A DNA stretch of 64,000 nt from Lithobates sylvaticus (lineage: Eukaryota; Chordata; Amphibia; Anura; Ranidae). Below are positions 45,366 through 56,780 of the stretch, piece after piece. The position numbers and the translations under genes are program-made. Where the stretch lies: contig CM053027.1 in NCBI GenBank assembly GCA_028564925.1, positions 238,407,199-238,471,198 of the forward strand, written 5' to 3'. Under the pieces are notes generated by a model. The model had not been told where the DNA came from. It saw nothing but the letters and a program-made list of their open reading frames with translations, and did no database searches. Position 1 is the stretch's first letter. The number at the start of each line of letters is the position of its first letter.

Positions 45366-45640
45366 CTTGTATAATTTCCACAGTCTTTGACCATCTCCTG
45401 TATTGTATCTGCAGTCTCTGACCATCTCTTGTATCATGTCTGCAGTCTCTGACCATCTCTTGTATCATGTCTGCAGTCTTTGACCATCTTTTGTATCATG
45501 TCTGCAGTCTTTGACCATCTCTTGTATCATGTCTGCAGTCTTTGACCATCACTTGTATCATGTCTGCAGTCTCTGACCATCTCATGTACTATGTCTGCAG
45601 TCTCTGACCATCTCCTGTATTATGCCTGCAGTATGTCTGG
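45365..45640. repeat. minisatellite, about 31-bp unit (GTCTGCAGTCTTTGACCATC)
   Basis: About nine units of TGTATCATGTCTGCAGTCT.TGACCATCTCT, directly adjoining the previous array but unrelated in sequence. Confidence 0.9.
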
Positions 45641-45930
45641 GGGCTCTTTCTAACAGACTCTCTAACAAGCCCTCTCTCTGTCCATCAGAGAGCCCCCCTC
45701 CAGGTCCCAATAGAGTACTCTGCTTCTCTTTATGTATTTTGTTTATTGTTAAGAGATTATGGGAGGATCCCAGGGTAATGAAGACTCCTTAGGGAAGCAT
45801 CTCTGTGTTTGAGTCATTGCCATATAAACATTTGTAAAGGGGAGGAGTTAGTAAGATGACCACGCCATGTGGGGGCACCAGACATATTTCTGCACCCAGG
45901 CGCCTGTGACCCTAGGATCGGCCCTGTTCC

Positions 45931-47365
45931 AGATTTTCCACTGCCGATTCTCTGGCATGCTGCTGGACAGGCACATTCCTCCATTCAAGATCATCCCATA
46001 TGCAGAAACAGGATCATCAAGGTCAGTCAGCACTTCTGCTTTGGGGACGACAATCTCCGGAGTTTACACTGCCGATTCTCTGGCATGCTGCTGAACGTGT
46101 TCTAGCAGTTTCCTGTATGCCCTTTCCAGATGCTGTTCCTTCCTTAGCAAATGGTCCAGATCTGGTTTAAGCTCTGAGACCCCTGCAAGACCAAGCATAG
46201 CCTCTCTATATTCTCGCAGGTCCTCAAGGGTAGGTTCCCCTTCATCGCCAAACACAAAACGATCTGTAAGGCTCTCATACAGCAATCCAGGGCCTCCAAA
46301 GTCATATCCCTCCGGAGAGCATTCTGTTGTCTCCCCTAAATATCCCTGCTCTGCGAGCCCGATAATGATTGTCCAGCTCTATCTACTGCTGGACCAGCCT
46401 GTCCAACTCAGTCACCCATTGCTCCTGGGGCTGCTCTCCCAGGAATGCCATCCGCAATGCCTGTTGGTCACTGGCCCGTTGCTCTTGGGTTGGAAAGCAC
46501 TTGCCCTGTTTTATATCAGCGAGCTGGAGGGCTCCAATCCAGAGCTCCACCCGAATATTCTGCCTGAGCTCCAGGTATTTATCCTCAGACACAGTCCTGG
46601 TGTATGCTGAAAGGACGATTCGCAGCAGCCCAGGGAAATCTGATGCCAGATCCATATCTCCGCTGGGGTGACCGAAGTCTGCTATTCTGATCTTGGATCC
46701 CGGTGGAGGTTTGGATGTCCCAGACTGCAGGAAGCACGATCCCACTGCTTGCCAACAATGTGACGGAACGTCCCTACACTCCTCTTGAGTGCGTTCGTCA
46801 TATACCACTTCCTTCCAGTCTGAATATAGATCTTAGATATTCCAACCGCTCCCAAGCACCAAACGAGACAAGACTTGCTTAGTGCTAGCATGGACTGTTT
46901 ATTTAGAACCAAAATGACAAGTATTTATATACAGTAGAAGAGGAGATCCCCCCCCCTCCTGCTCATTTTACTCTAACAATACACCTGTAACAAATTAACA
47001 TGAGCTAATTAACTAATCCCTTTAAGCAGCCGATGTGACTCTGTGCCCATCAGGATTTCACTACAGGTCAGACTTGTTGTCACCGAGCTTCACACATGTT
47101 AGATGCTAATATCATCAACTCCAGACACCTGTCTGTTGTCTTGTATAATGCAAATGAGTCCAGTCTGTCTTGACACAGATTCTAAAGAGTATTTCACCTA
47201 TTGTTGTATGTGCTAATTAACCCTGCAACTGAATCTGACTAGCACAGATTATAGTGGGGTTCTCGTTCACCCTGTGCCCCTTAAAATCCAGGGCCCATAA
47301 TCGGTTGGCAAGAGGCTCGCATTTAGTTCTCTCCAAAAGCCTGTGTCCCGGCTAGGTCTGTCACA
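45931..47365 (-). mobile_element. second Gmr1-like fossil: LTR and gag-like region
   Basis: Reading on the minus strand, an LTR (47365-46759, 607 bp, TGTGACAGACC to CCGTCACA) is followed by the same primer-site sequence and gag-like protein as the fossil at 1-1383 (IRIADFGHPSGDMDL, AYTRTVSEDKYLELRQ). Family homology stops at 45931, next to a hAT-like end (CTAGGATCGGCCCTG). No 3' LTR. An old, broken copy. Confidence 0.8.
46759..47365 (-). repeat. LTR of the second Gmr1-like fossil
   Basis: Starts and ends with the TGTGAC/GTCACA inverted motif of the family. On the minus strand it contains GTATATAAATAC near 46930 and a TTTATT complement (AATAAA) near 46893. It shares ACCTAGCCGGGACAC and GTGCTAATTAACCCTGCAA with the young LTRs at 59105 and 61474, but is clearly diverged overall. 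Confidence 0.8.
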
Positions 47366-47394
47366 ATCACCCATCGCAGGATACCGAGAGTGGA

Positions 47395-47855
47395 TTACCA
47401 CCGCTGGAATCTTTTTTTTTTTTATTTTTAATAAAGGACTAATAAAGAATCCCAACGGTGTCTGTGTGTGTCTGTGTGTTTTTTTACAATTGTTTAAACT
47501 TTCTTTGTGAAATGGTAGGGGTACAATGTACCCGTTACCATTTCAAACAGGGGGGCAGGATCTGGGGGTCCCCTTGTTAAAGGGGGCTTCCAGATTCCGA
47601 TAAACCCCCGTCCGCGGCCCCCCACAACCACTGGGCAAGGGTTGTGGGGATGAGGCCCTTGTCCCCATCAACATGGGGACAAGGTGCTTTGGGGGGCTAC
47701 CCCTAAAGCACCCTTCCAATGTTGAGGGCATGTGGCCTGGTACGGTTCAGGAGGGGGGCGATCTCTCGTCCCCCCTCTTTTCCTGCGGCCTGCCAGGTTG
47801 CGTGCTCGGAAAAAGAGTCTGGTATGGATTTTTGAGGAGAACTCCACGCCTCCAC
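47395..47855. repeat. single copy of the AATAAA plus hairpin-chain module
   Basis: AATAAA at 47443-47454 is followed by GTGTCTGTGTGTG, then the hairpin chain (47507-47811) starting GTGAAATGGTAGGGGTAC and ending at GCGTGCTCGG. No terminal repeats remain. It is cut on the right by the foldback repeat at 47855. Confidence 0.65.
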
Positions 47856-48238
47856 GGGTAAAATCTCGGTTTACTAACTATCACATTAAACCAGATGGGT
47901 TTAATAAGGAAAGCAATCCTTTATTAAATGGTTGGGTTCATTCCTGGACCACAAGAAAATGGTGTCTAAATGAAACCGAGGCTTGGTTTAGATACAATGG
48001 TGTGAAAAACCAAGGAAAAATGGTGACCGAACCAAATAGAGGCTTGGTTTGGACCCAGTACTATTTAAGTGATGGATCAACAAATCACCTGTGCTCCAGG
48101 AAGACGCAAGGTATTGCGAAACATGTCAGGCAGGAAACATGTGGTCCAGGAATGAACCCAACCATTTAATAAAGGATCGCTTTCCTTATTAAACCCATCT
48201 GGTTTAATGTGATAGTTAGTAAACCGAGATTTTACCCG
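47855..48238. mobile_element. 384-bp foldback repeat with 98-bp near-perfect arms
   Basis: CGGGTAAAATCTCGG at the left is mirrored at the right. Arms 47855-47954 and 48140-48238 differ at about one position. The loop holds GCAAGGTATTGCGAAACATG, a stem followed by GAAAC like the second half of a hammerhead ribozyme core. No target duplication seen. Inverted terminal copies around such a motif are known from Penelope-like elements, but the family is not certain. Confidence 0.65.
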
Positions 48239-49506
48239 AATTATTTCCTATCAGAAAGAACAAATAGAGACAAATTAGTCTGAGACTGTAATTTTTTTTA
48301 TGTATGGGATCAAAAGGGGGCAGGATATAATTATATAAGGTATATATGTACTAATAAACTCCCTCTCTCCTTTATTGAAAAACATTTTTAGGGTCTCATT
48401 CATTCCTGTACACACTATATAGATATTACCGATAGTCGCAGAAGATAAAGAGAAAGAAAAATTATTTTGTTTTTTTCAGCAAAAACAAGGTATTGCGAAA
48501 CATGTCGGGCAGGTTATGTTGATACTATCACGTCCACTAGATTCCCATGCACGGGTGTACATTTTGCTTTTAATTTAACCGTTTTTTTTAAATTATTTTT
48601 TAATTTCCTTTATATTTGTGTACAAGTAAAGCTTATTTTTTTAATACTCATGTGAATAAGTTTTTCTCTGTACTACATTGTGACCTTAAGAATTGCATCT
48701 TGGGTTTATGTATATATTTTTTCAATAAAACATCCACCTGTTCATAGCGGTGTTTCACTATTGGGGTTAGTTTTTTCTTTCCCCTCACATCTCCACTCAA
48801 TTTTACAGCTCTTTTGGGGAGCCCCCTAAGTCCTGGTGTGTTCAGATGAGGCAGGACTCCTGGGATTGGTCACCTGCGCCGTCAATCAATTTCGCTCCGC
48901 CCGTGTGCAGAGGTTGGGGGAATCTGAAGATTGACATCTGAGTTCTGGGCCGCGTTCGTTCCCCTGGGGGGAGAAGATAGACTGGAACGGAGAAGAGCGG
49001 AGGAATCACCTATATCCTTGCAGAGGATTGTTTTCTGCCTGCGCTGTAGACTCTGCTCTTAAGGGAGTCCACCAGATGAGGTAAGGAGCCTCACTCACTT
49101 TACCATCTGATGATCTCTCATCCTGGAATATAGGATTGGAACTTAAGTTGGAACATTCCCCTGATTTTGCTATTATTCTCAGGATTGTGGAATTAATTAA
49201 CTGACTCTGGAAACTCTCAGATTTTAGAACTTTATCATATATTCTCTTTTGCATTCATTATATACATTCATTTTCACAGATATTGCTACATATCCTTTTC
49301 ACTGTCACCTATATATATATATATATGTGGTTTCGTGGATTTTTTTATGGGGTGTTTATTTAAAATGGATATGTGTCACATGTAATCCTCTTCAAGATTC
49401 ATTGGTTTGATGTCATTGTCTGGGTTTTCTATGATTAAGAATAGGTGGTGCCTCGAATTAGTCTCCACCTGGTCTTTTTCTTCACGTTTTCAAACACTTG
49501 AGGAAT
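48239..49506. other. unassigned AT-rich stretch
   Basis: A second AAGGTATTGCGAAACATGTC lies at about 48489-48508, followed by a Penelope- or SINE-like AT-rich tail with AATAAA at 48724. 48800-49260 is of mixed composition with no recognisable gene. A short (TA)n lies at 49312-49325. Confidence 0.45.
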
Positions 49507-50196
49507 GGTTTGATTTGGAGGGCTCACACCAGTGGGGTCCTTGGAGGGGACCCCCCACGCCAAAATTTAACAAAAATGATGTGGGTTCCCCCCAAAATCT
49601 ATACCAGACCTGAAGGGTCTGGTATGGATATTAACCAGTTTACAACCGGCCCATAGCCGAAAAACGGCTACAGGGCGGTTTGTTAACTCTGGGAGAGCGT
49701 ACAATGACGTCCTCCCAGAATTCCGCTCTCGCGCGCGCATCCGAGAACTTCCGTGACCGCCGGGTCCAGAGGACCTGGCACATCACGGATCACGGTGAAC
49801 GGCCGCTGATCGTGGCCGTTTACCACGTGATCGCGCCGTCAAATGACAGCGCGATCACATGTCAACAGACCGGATTGATTTCCGGTTCCTCCCTCCCCTC
49901 TCCGTCCAGTGTGAGTGGAGAGGGGAAAGATCGGTGGCAGCAGCACTGTGGGCTGCATGTGTAGTGCCCACAGCCTGCTCAGTGAGTGAGAGATCCATCC
50001 ATCCCTGCTCTGCATACCCAGCCATACCCAGCATTACTCTGCATACCCAGCCATACCCAGCATTACTCTGCATACCCAGCCATACCCAGCATTACTCTGC
50101 ATACCCAGCCATACCCAGCAATACTCTGCATACCCAGCAATACTCTGCATACCCAGCCATACCCAGCAATACTCTGCATACCCAGCCATACCCAGC
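49507..50196. repeat. module scrap, then TTAA MITE remnant with minisatellite
   Basis: 49520-49630 is a scrap of the cassette end (CCCCCCACGCC, CCAGACCTGAAGGGTCTGG). After TTAA at 49631-49634 starts CCAGTTTACAACCGGCC, a MITE remnant carrying the three-hairpin module (49697-49936). It passes into a 29-bp minisatellite (CATACCCAGCCATACCCAGC, 50009-50196). The right end is not found here. Confidence 0.6.
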
Positions 50197-53100
50197 GTCA
50201 GCACCATTATGTGGTTTATGCTTCTATTTGTCAGCCCATTCGGCTGTGCTTTGGACTACCTAAGTGTGGGTGGTATTTTCTGATCCAACCTGTATAAAGC
50301 TCTGGTATGAACGAGTTTCTGTGCTCCACTGATTACTTGTGTTTAGGACTGCTTCACCCCCCCCCCCCCCCTGCGGTTATTGTAATTAGCTACCTGGCTG
50401 TTCCAGCTCTGCTCATTGCCTCAGGCTAAGGTATGTTAATGTCCCTTAGCAATTAGGGTGTCCCCAAGTAAAGTTCCAACCTACATCCTGCCCAGTGTCA
50501 CTGTTTTTACGTGACGATTTGTTATGAATTGTCTAATGTGTCTGTGGCATATCTGTCGCTAATATCTGGGGGTTTCAAAGCACACAGGTTGGCTCGAATT
50601 GTACCCCCGACTGTTCAGCGTTCTCAGTGCTGCAAGGGATTTTTCTTTGCCCTTTGGCCAGTGGTGTTTGGTAACAGAAGTTTCTCGAGCTGGATACACA
50701 TTATGCCATTTTTATCTTATTTTTTCAATTTCCTTTAGATTTATCTGCAGATGTGAAGTACGAGGGCCTGCCGGATTGCATACAAGTTGAAAGTGTATAG
50801 GTCTGGCCTCTTATTGTATAGTTTTGGTTGAGTCTGGAGAAAAAGTTGTGCAGGAAAGTTGTATGGGGTGTTCCCAGCTCTTGGCTGTTCCAAGGGCCCT
50901 CACTTCTGATATATGTATAGGCATGCCGTATTCTCCTCAGTTAATACCCATAGGGGTCCTTCCTGTCCTAGACTCCTTGTGTACCTTTCTGTGTCCTGCA
51001 TGCCAGGAAGCTCAGTGCCCCAGTGATACGCTATGCCCCTGTCATTCATGTGAGTCCTGTCTGAATAGTATAGGCAGTTTATTTTGTATGGGTGAAGGAT
51101 AACATGGTCTGATTACCGAATTGATAAAGGAGGGAGAAGGTGTGCAGCCTCTATAAAGAATCAAGTGTACCTGTTGGCAGGTGGTTTTCAATACGGGTTT
51201 TCAGACTATTTCCCATACTTAGGATAAAGAGAGGCTTAATGGAGACTGCCATTGGAGCTGGAGGGGGGGCACCGGGTAGGTGAGGGTAGTATCCAGGTTG
51301 CCTATGAATCATAATAGATTGGTAGATGACTCAGTTCCAGGATCATCAAAATCTAACTTACACTGGTCTCATCCCTAATGACAGGGATGGAACATTGTGC
51401 AGATATCTCGGTCAATCTGGGTACTAGCCTTTAACAGACTCTACTGTGTTACACCCTGCAGTCCATCTTGTTCTGATGGTTTGAGTCCGGACAGCCTCAG
51501 ATGACTGGTACGAATGAGTGATGGAGAAAGGGAGGTGTTGTGCTATGGGATAAGGCAACAATGCTGGCACAGGAGGGGGTCGTGTCTAATGGATGCCGGG
51601 GTAGTGTCCCAACTGGTCCTAAACAAAGTTACCAGGGTACTGGTGCTGGTATCACCTGTCTAATGATGCACTGTTTTCAGCATCAGGTTAAATGGTAATC
51701 AGCAGGGTACACTACCTCGGGGAGTCTATTGTACATCTCCTCTTGCCCTTGGCATGGATATAGCAGGAACACCGGGTTGTACCCCAATCACCCCTGAAGG
51801 AAGGTTTTATGGAAAACCTGACCTCCCCTTACACCTACTGAAACTTCTGTTGGGGTTCGGGGAGGAGTTAAAAATTTGGTAGTTGGGTGGTTTGTGCAAC
51901 AGGATCTGATAATGACAACAGTCTGTGCAGGGCGTGAATAGAAGGGCTCTACTCAAGGTGTTTATGATCTAAGGAGAGGAGGGTGGTGCAAAATAATAGC
52001 TGCTGGGAATTATCTGATATGGAGCTGGCTGAGGTAACATTAAAAGAGTTTCTAGGGATCACCTAGTGGTGGTCAGGGTAGGGGCTGGCTGGACATATTG
52101 AGGTGGGGGAGTTCCAGAGCGGTCCTAATGTTGAGCAAGGGAGGAGGTAACAAGGGAGCTGGAAATCAGGATGTCTTAGGAGTGAAGTGGACGATTTGGG
52201 TGATCTCAAGATCAAAAGAGGTCAATCCAGATATCTCCAACGAAGGTTTCTTAGTGGGAAAAGTTAATTCAGGTATAGTCTTAGGGCCACAGCTTTAGTA
52301 AACTCCACCCTGTTGCTGTCCTAATTTGGGTAACTATTAGAGACCAACGTAGGGGATTGTGTGCATTTAAAAGAGGACCCTAGGACTATATTTTTTCTTT
52401 TTGTTTTTTGTTCTAGGGATAAGCCTTTTTTTCAATTTGTAGTAATAATAGGCGGTCAGGTTTTACATAAATTCCAAAAAAAGTTTTGATCATTTTTTTA
52501 TTTTTTCATTTAATTTTTTCCTCCCCCTCAATGTTAATATCTGTGTACCTGACCTAAAAAAATACTGCTAATTGCTAGTATGGGAGAAAAAACTATATTT
52601 TTATTTTTTATTTTTTATGGTGCTATTTTTTTATTTTAATTTTTTTTTTTTTTTTTTCCAACCAATGTATTTGTTTTCTCTAACCCAGATTCCATGCTCT
52701 TTAACAGTCTTGGTTGGAGCAGCATTAAATCTGTAGGTTTTTTTTCTTCCCTTTCCATTATTAATTCCACCATTTTCTCGTTCATTTTCATTACTCACCT
52801 CTCTTCCGTTTCTTTTGCTTCATTCTAAATTTTTCTCTGGGTTTCTATCATCCATCTTCTCAAGATAATGTATCTGTTTCCCTGCCCGCCAGTAGTGTAC
52901 CATATTTTGAACCAAAGTATCCCTGGACATCCCGTGTTTTTATGTCTTAATGTAATGCTACCCCCTTAGTCTACCTACTGCTTTAACCTGAGCCCCGTGA
53001 GTAGGTGTGGCGGACCCAGGGACCTTGCAATAACAGGCAGTGTTGACTATCCCTACCATCAAGGGCCATGGATGATACTGTCTGTTGCTTGGACTCCGTT

Positions 53101-53660
53101 CCCTGTGGGGAGCCCACTTTACACATCCCCATTGCACCTCTTATAAGTATTAAGTCTTGATGACCGTTGCTCCTGTCTGGCATTCCTCCAATATCTGTAC
53201 ACTGACATTCTCCTTTTTTGTTTGTTTTTTGTATTCATGCACGACGGTCTGGAGGCCCGCCCAACCACCACCTGAAGACAATCAAGTCATCTCTTGAGAC
53301 AAATGTGACAAATAAGACTATCCTGAACTGTTCTTCACCATGCTGAAAAGTGCTGTCTTGCGGTCCGATCCAAGCGGAGAAACCACTACACGGTCTCACC
53401 AAGTTACAGCACTAGATATGCCAGGATCCCGCCATCAATGTTGGAGTTCCGCTCTTCCAAGGCATTGGGGCGATGAAACATTGCAGTACAGACACTCATG
53501 GTTTAGATGTGAAGCCTCAAGGGCACCAGGATTGAGGAGTTCCGGCGTGTTCAAGAAAGGAAGAGGAGGCCGTGGTGGTGGTGGGGAAGGGTTGGGACTT
53601 CTGGACTGTTGTGGGTGGGTACAAAATCATTGACATAAGTTCAAGAATGAACTTCAGGGG
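50197..53660. other. 3.4-kb unrecognised stretch
   Basis: The longest frames are under 100 codons and I recognise none. Contains a C-tract (50349-50364), T/A-rich low-complexity DNA (52390-52680) and a purine-rich run at 53554-53605. Its left border cuts a minisatellite that seems to reappear at 54605, and its right border meets a probable LTR, so it may be the inside of an old retroviral insertion. No gag, pol or env motif was seen to support that. Confidence 0.35.
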
Positions 53661-53664
53661 AAAC

Positions 53665-53788
53665 TGTGTTGGAGATTTTGAATATTTAAAATGGAATTAG
53701 ATTGCCATGCCCCATCGGATGTATAAATATATATCAGGGAGAGGTGTGTGTGGGGATGTGTATATATATATATTTGTGTGTATGTATG

Positions 53789-53845
<57 letters not shown>

Positions 53846-54539
53846 TTATGTATATATGTATATATATATATATTTATATATGTTTTCATGACATGCTAGC
53901 TAGACTTTTTTTCTTTGACATGGGCCCAGGGGCCATTGACATACTAATGTCATCTCTGGTTATCAAAACCAGTGAGTCATCAGTTCCTCCATTGCCCCTG
54001 GGTTTCACTAGACGGCACGGCACCTTCTCCCCAGGGGTCATTAACATACTAATGTCAGACCTAGTTAGAACTAGTGATTCATTAATCTTTGAGACTGACT
54101 GGCAACAGGCAGAAAAGAACCAATCACGGAGCTAGCCCAAGGACCAATCAAAGAGTTAGCCCAGGGAGCCAATGAACATTGAGACTCGAGGGGGCAATTT
54201 GGCATATAAGCAAGCTTAGAGCTAGAGGCTCATTCTCTGGAATCCCACGCCATCGGATGGAAGTGTGATGTATTTTGTGTAACCCTAACCTATTTTTATT
54301 TCTAATCTATCTTCTCTCCTAGGACTTGTCTTGATGTTTTGATAACCATATTGATAAGTGTATATCTGTTGTAACCATATGGCCTTAAGTATCTTTGCAG
54401 CCTAAACAACACTGTACTTGTACCATCACTTAATTTTATGATAAGTTCTAAATTATTCTGCCGTTTCTTTCCTGTATTAATAAATGTGATTGTTTATCTT
54501 TTCACACTGTTATCGTACGTTTATATTCCTATACAGACA
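53665..54539 (+). repeat. probable retroviral-type LTR (fossil)
   Basis: CAGGGGAAAC lies before TGTGTTGGAG at the left, like a polypurine tract and LTR start. Inside: two direct copies of a 55-base block (from CAGGGGCCATTGACATACTA at about 53929 and CAGGGGTCATTAACATACTA at about 54033), three CCAAT boxes (54119, 54143, 54169), a CATATAAGC box near 54202 and AATAAA near 54478. This is the layout of a U3-R promoter. No second LTR or internal genes were found, so it may be a solo LTR or the end of a decayed provirus. Confidence 0.45.
53756..53886. repeat. (TA)n and (TATG)n microsatellite
   Basis: About 130 bases of TA, TGTA and TATG repeats within the probable LTR. Open frames (YIYIYI) are artefacts. 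Confidence 0.95.
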
Positions 54540-54587
54540 AAGGTTTAATCACTTTAATCACTTTATTATTTTTGTATCTATAATCAT

Positions 54588-54743
54588 TTAAGTAAGCTAT
54601 AAATTCAGCTACAACAATACCCAGCCATACTCTGCCTTCCCAGCCATCCATACTCTGCATACCCATCCATCCATCCTCATCCATACTCGGCATACTCATC
54701 CATCCATCCTCAGTAATACTCATCCATCCATGCTCAGCCATCC
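54588..54743. repeat. degenerate minisatellite (CCCAGCCATACTCTGC type)
   Basis: Units of ATACCCAGCCATACTCTGC pass into CATCCATCCATCCTCA. The first part matches the array that ends at 50196. Cut on the right by an LTR. Confidence 0.8.
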
Positions 54744-56394
54744 TGTAAGGAAAGCCCTGCTGGGCCTAGTAGTTCCTCACCGCTGCGATCGCATGTGCGG
54801 GTTTGAGCGGGTGCGCGAGCTACTGCGCATGCGCGGAATCGAGCGGGTGCGCGTGCGCGGGCACGGACGGGCGCGCGCACGGTCACTGGCGCCGGGCGGG
54901 CTATTTAAACCAGCCATCTCCATACAGCCCTTGCTGCCTGATCTACAGCGTTCCGCTTGCTAAGCCCTGAACTTCTCTGTCTCTGCACCTGTGACCCGGC
55001 TTGTCTGTTTACCTGCTCTGCTGTCTGCCTGCCCCGATCCCGGCTTGCCCACGACCATCCTCTTGCTTATCCCCTTGGCTTATCCGCAGTGTGCTCCACA
55101 GTTACCGAACCCGGCTTGTCTGACCATTCTGTGCACCTGTCCTGAAGTGTCACCTGTTGTCTGCTGGTTCCTGTTGTCCACTGCATGCTGGTTCCTGTAG
55201 TCCGCTGCCTGCCAGTTCCTGTGACCACTTACCTGCCAGTTCCTGCTGTCTGCTGGTTCCTGTTACCTGCCAGTTCCTGTTGTCTGCTGGTTCCTGTAGT
55301 CCGCTGCCTGCCAGTTCCTGTGACCACTTACCTGCCAGTTCCTGTTGTCTGCTGGTTCCTGTTGTCCGCTGCATGCTGGTTCCTGTAGTCCGCTGCCTGC
55401 CAGTTCCTGTGACCACTTACCTGCCAGTTCCTGTTGTCTGCTGGTTCCTGTTGTCTGCTGGTTCCTGTCACCTGTTGTCTGCTGGTTCCTGTCACCTGCT
55501 GTCTGCTGGTTCCTGTCTCCTGTTGTCTGCTGGTTCCTGTCACCTGCTGTCTGCTGGTTCCTGTCATCCCTTGTCAAGTCCTGCTCATCCATCCGCAACT
55601 GGTTGATCCTGCCAGACACTCGTGCCTCCTTTGACTTTTGCGCCCCCTGTCTCCACTATCAGGGGCTGCAAGTCTGGGACGTAAGAGAGGTCTCCCACTG
55701 CAAGCCAGACTCGCCACTAGGTACGTGACAGTATCAGGCAGCCACGACCGAGTCTGGGCAGGGAGCCTCTCCTATGGAAGAACTCTGCCTACACCTAGCA
55801 GGCTTGGCCCAAGCGGTCAATAACCTCCAGGAAGGCTACACACGCCTTGAGAAGCATGTTCTGGCACAAGGATCTCCAGGTGCTCCAGCCAGCCAGCCTA
55901 CTCCACCGGCAGTCGTGATGCTTCCCCCGGAACCTCGAGTACCCACACCTGAAAGGTTCTCCGGTGAGCGTAGCAAGTTCAGGACTTTCCGTAATGCCTG
56001 TGAGCTGTTCTTTGCCCTGCAACCCCGAACATTTTCTTTGGAGGCCACCAAAGTAGGCTTTGTGATTTCCCTGCTCCAAAATGACCCCCAGCTCTGGGCC
56101 CACCGTCTGCTTAAACAGGAAGCCGCCGAACTCGCCCACCTAAGCACCTTCTTCGACGCAATGGCCCGAATGTATGAGGACCCACAGCTCTGTGCCACGG
56201 CAGAGACTGCCCTCCATGCCCTACTCCAGGGGCGTAGGCCCGCAGAGGACTATGTTGCGGAATTCAGAAGATGGAGTGCTGACACTAGCTGGAATGATGC
56301 GGCTCTCCGCTACCAGTTCCGGTTGGGGTTATCGGACCCCCTGAAGGATGAACTTGCTAGGGTTGGGGTCCCTCCAACTCTTGAGGAAAAGATT
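54744..56394 (+). mobile_element. chromovirus fragment: LTR plus gag, second family
   Basis: LTR 54744-55730 (987 bp, TGTAAGG to GTGACA), then a gag frame from 55774 closely like that of the element at 23881-30172 (PERFSGERSKFRTFRN, ALQPRTFSLEATKVGFVISL, DELARVGVPPTLE). Homology ends near 56394, where the Penelope-like element begins. The LTR shares GGGCTATTTAAACC and the GC-rich block with the other family but differs in most of its length. A broken copy, cut short. Confidence 0.85.
55150..55575. repeat. minisatellite inside the LTR (CTGCTGGTTCCTGTTGTC type)
   Basis: Alternating units of about 17-30 bases: TGTCTGCTGGTTCCTG and CTGCCAGTTCCTG, with higher-order repeats of about 75-120 bases. 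It occupies the same part of the LTR as the 69-bp array of the other chromovirus, yet the unit is unrelated. Long frames on both strands are artefacts. Confidence 0.9.
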
Positions 56395-56727
56395 TTGTTG
56401 GGCAAGTAGGTGGAAAAACAGGTGGTCTATCACATCCCAGGTTATATATAAAAAGAATTTAGCAATAGGCCATAATGTGCATAAAACATAGGCCAATACC
56501 CCAGAGGGATGCTTGGAGTGAAGATAGACACTTTGGAAAGATGTATGCATGTAATAAAGTAAATATTTTATTCAAAATATACAAAATATACAGGGAATGC
56601 TCAGTAAGGCATGGTATGTTTGCATACAAAAAAATAGAATCAATTGATACAGTTAGTAGCATGTCAACAGCAGAAACATACAAAACATTGTGACAATGAT
56701 AAGAACTTGCTTGGTACATAGGGTAAG

Positions 56728-56780
56728 GAAGATGCCAACATGTTTCGGACTTTGGTCCTTTATCAAGGCAACTAGATATC
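56728..56780 (-). ncRNA. degenerate hammerhead-ribozyme-like motif
   Basis: On the minus strand, CTTGATAAAGGACCAAAGTC is followed by CGAAACATG. GGAC-CAAA-GTCC forms the stem II hairpin, followed by the GAAA strand. The first core strand reads TTGATAA instead of CTGATGA. Hammerhead motifs are known in the terminal repeats of Penelope-like elements, including amphibian ones. Two core substitutions make activity unlikely. Confidence 0.4.

Noticed and set aside
45365-45640. CRISPR-like array
   Set aside because: Units are contiguous without unique spacers, and the sequence context is a vertebrate genome. It is a minisatellite.
37257-45929. A single 8.7-kb hAT element spanning the Ngaro insertion
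   Set aside because: The eight bases outside the two matching ends differ (GCTGACAT and TTCCAGAT), so there is no duplication to support one insertion.
48105-48130. Functional hammerhead ribozyme
   Set aside because: Only the GAAA side and a short stem are present; no CTGATGA strand is recognisable.
50511-51102. Possible envelope gene fragments (Cys-rich frames)
   Set aside because: No furin-like site, fusion peptide or CX6CC-type motif could be seen; the Cys content alone is not evidence.
55150-55620. Repetitive frames (NQQTTGDR and SAGSCCPL types)
   Set aside because: Translations of the LTR minisatellite.
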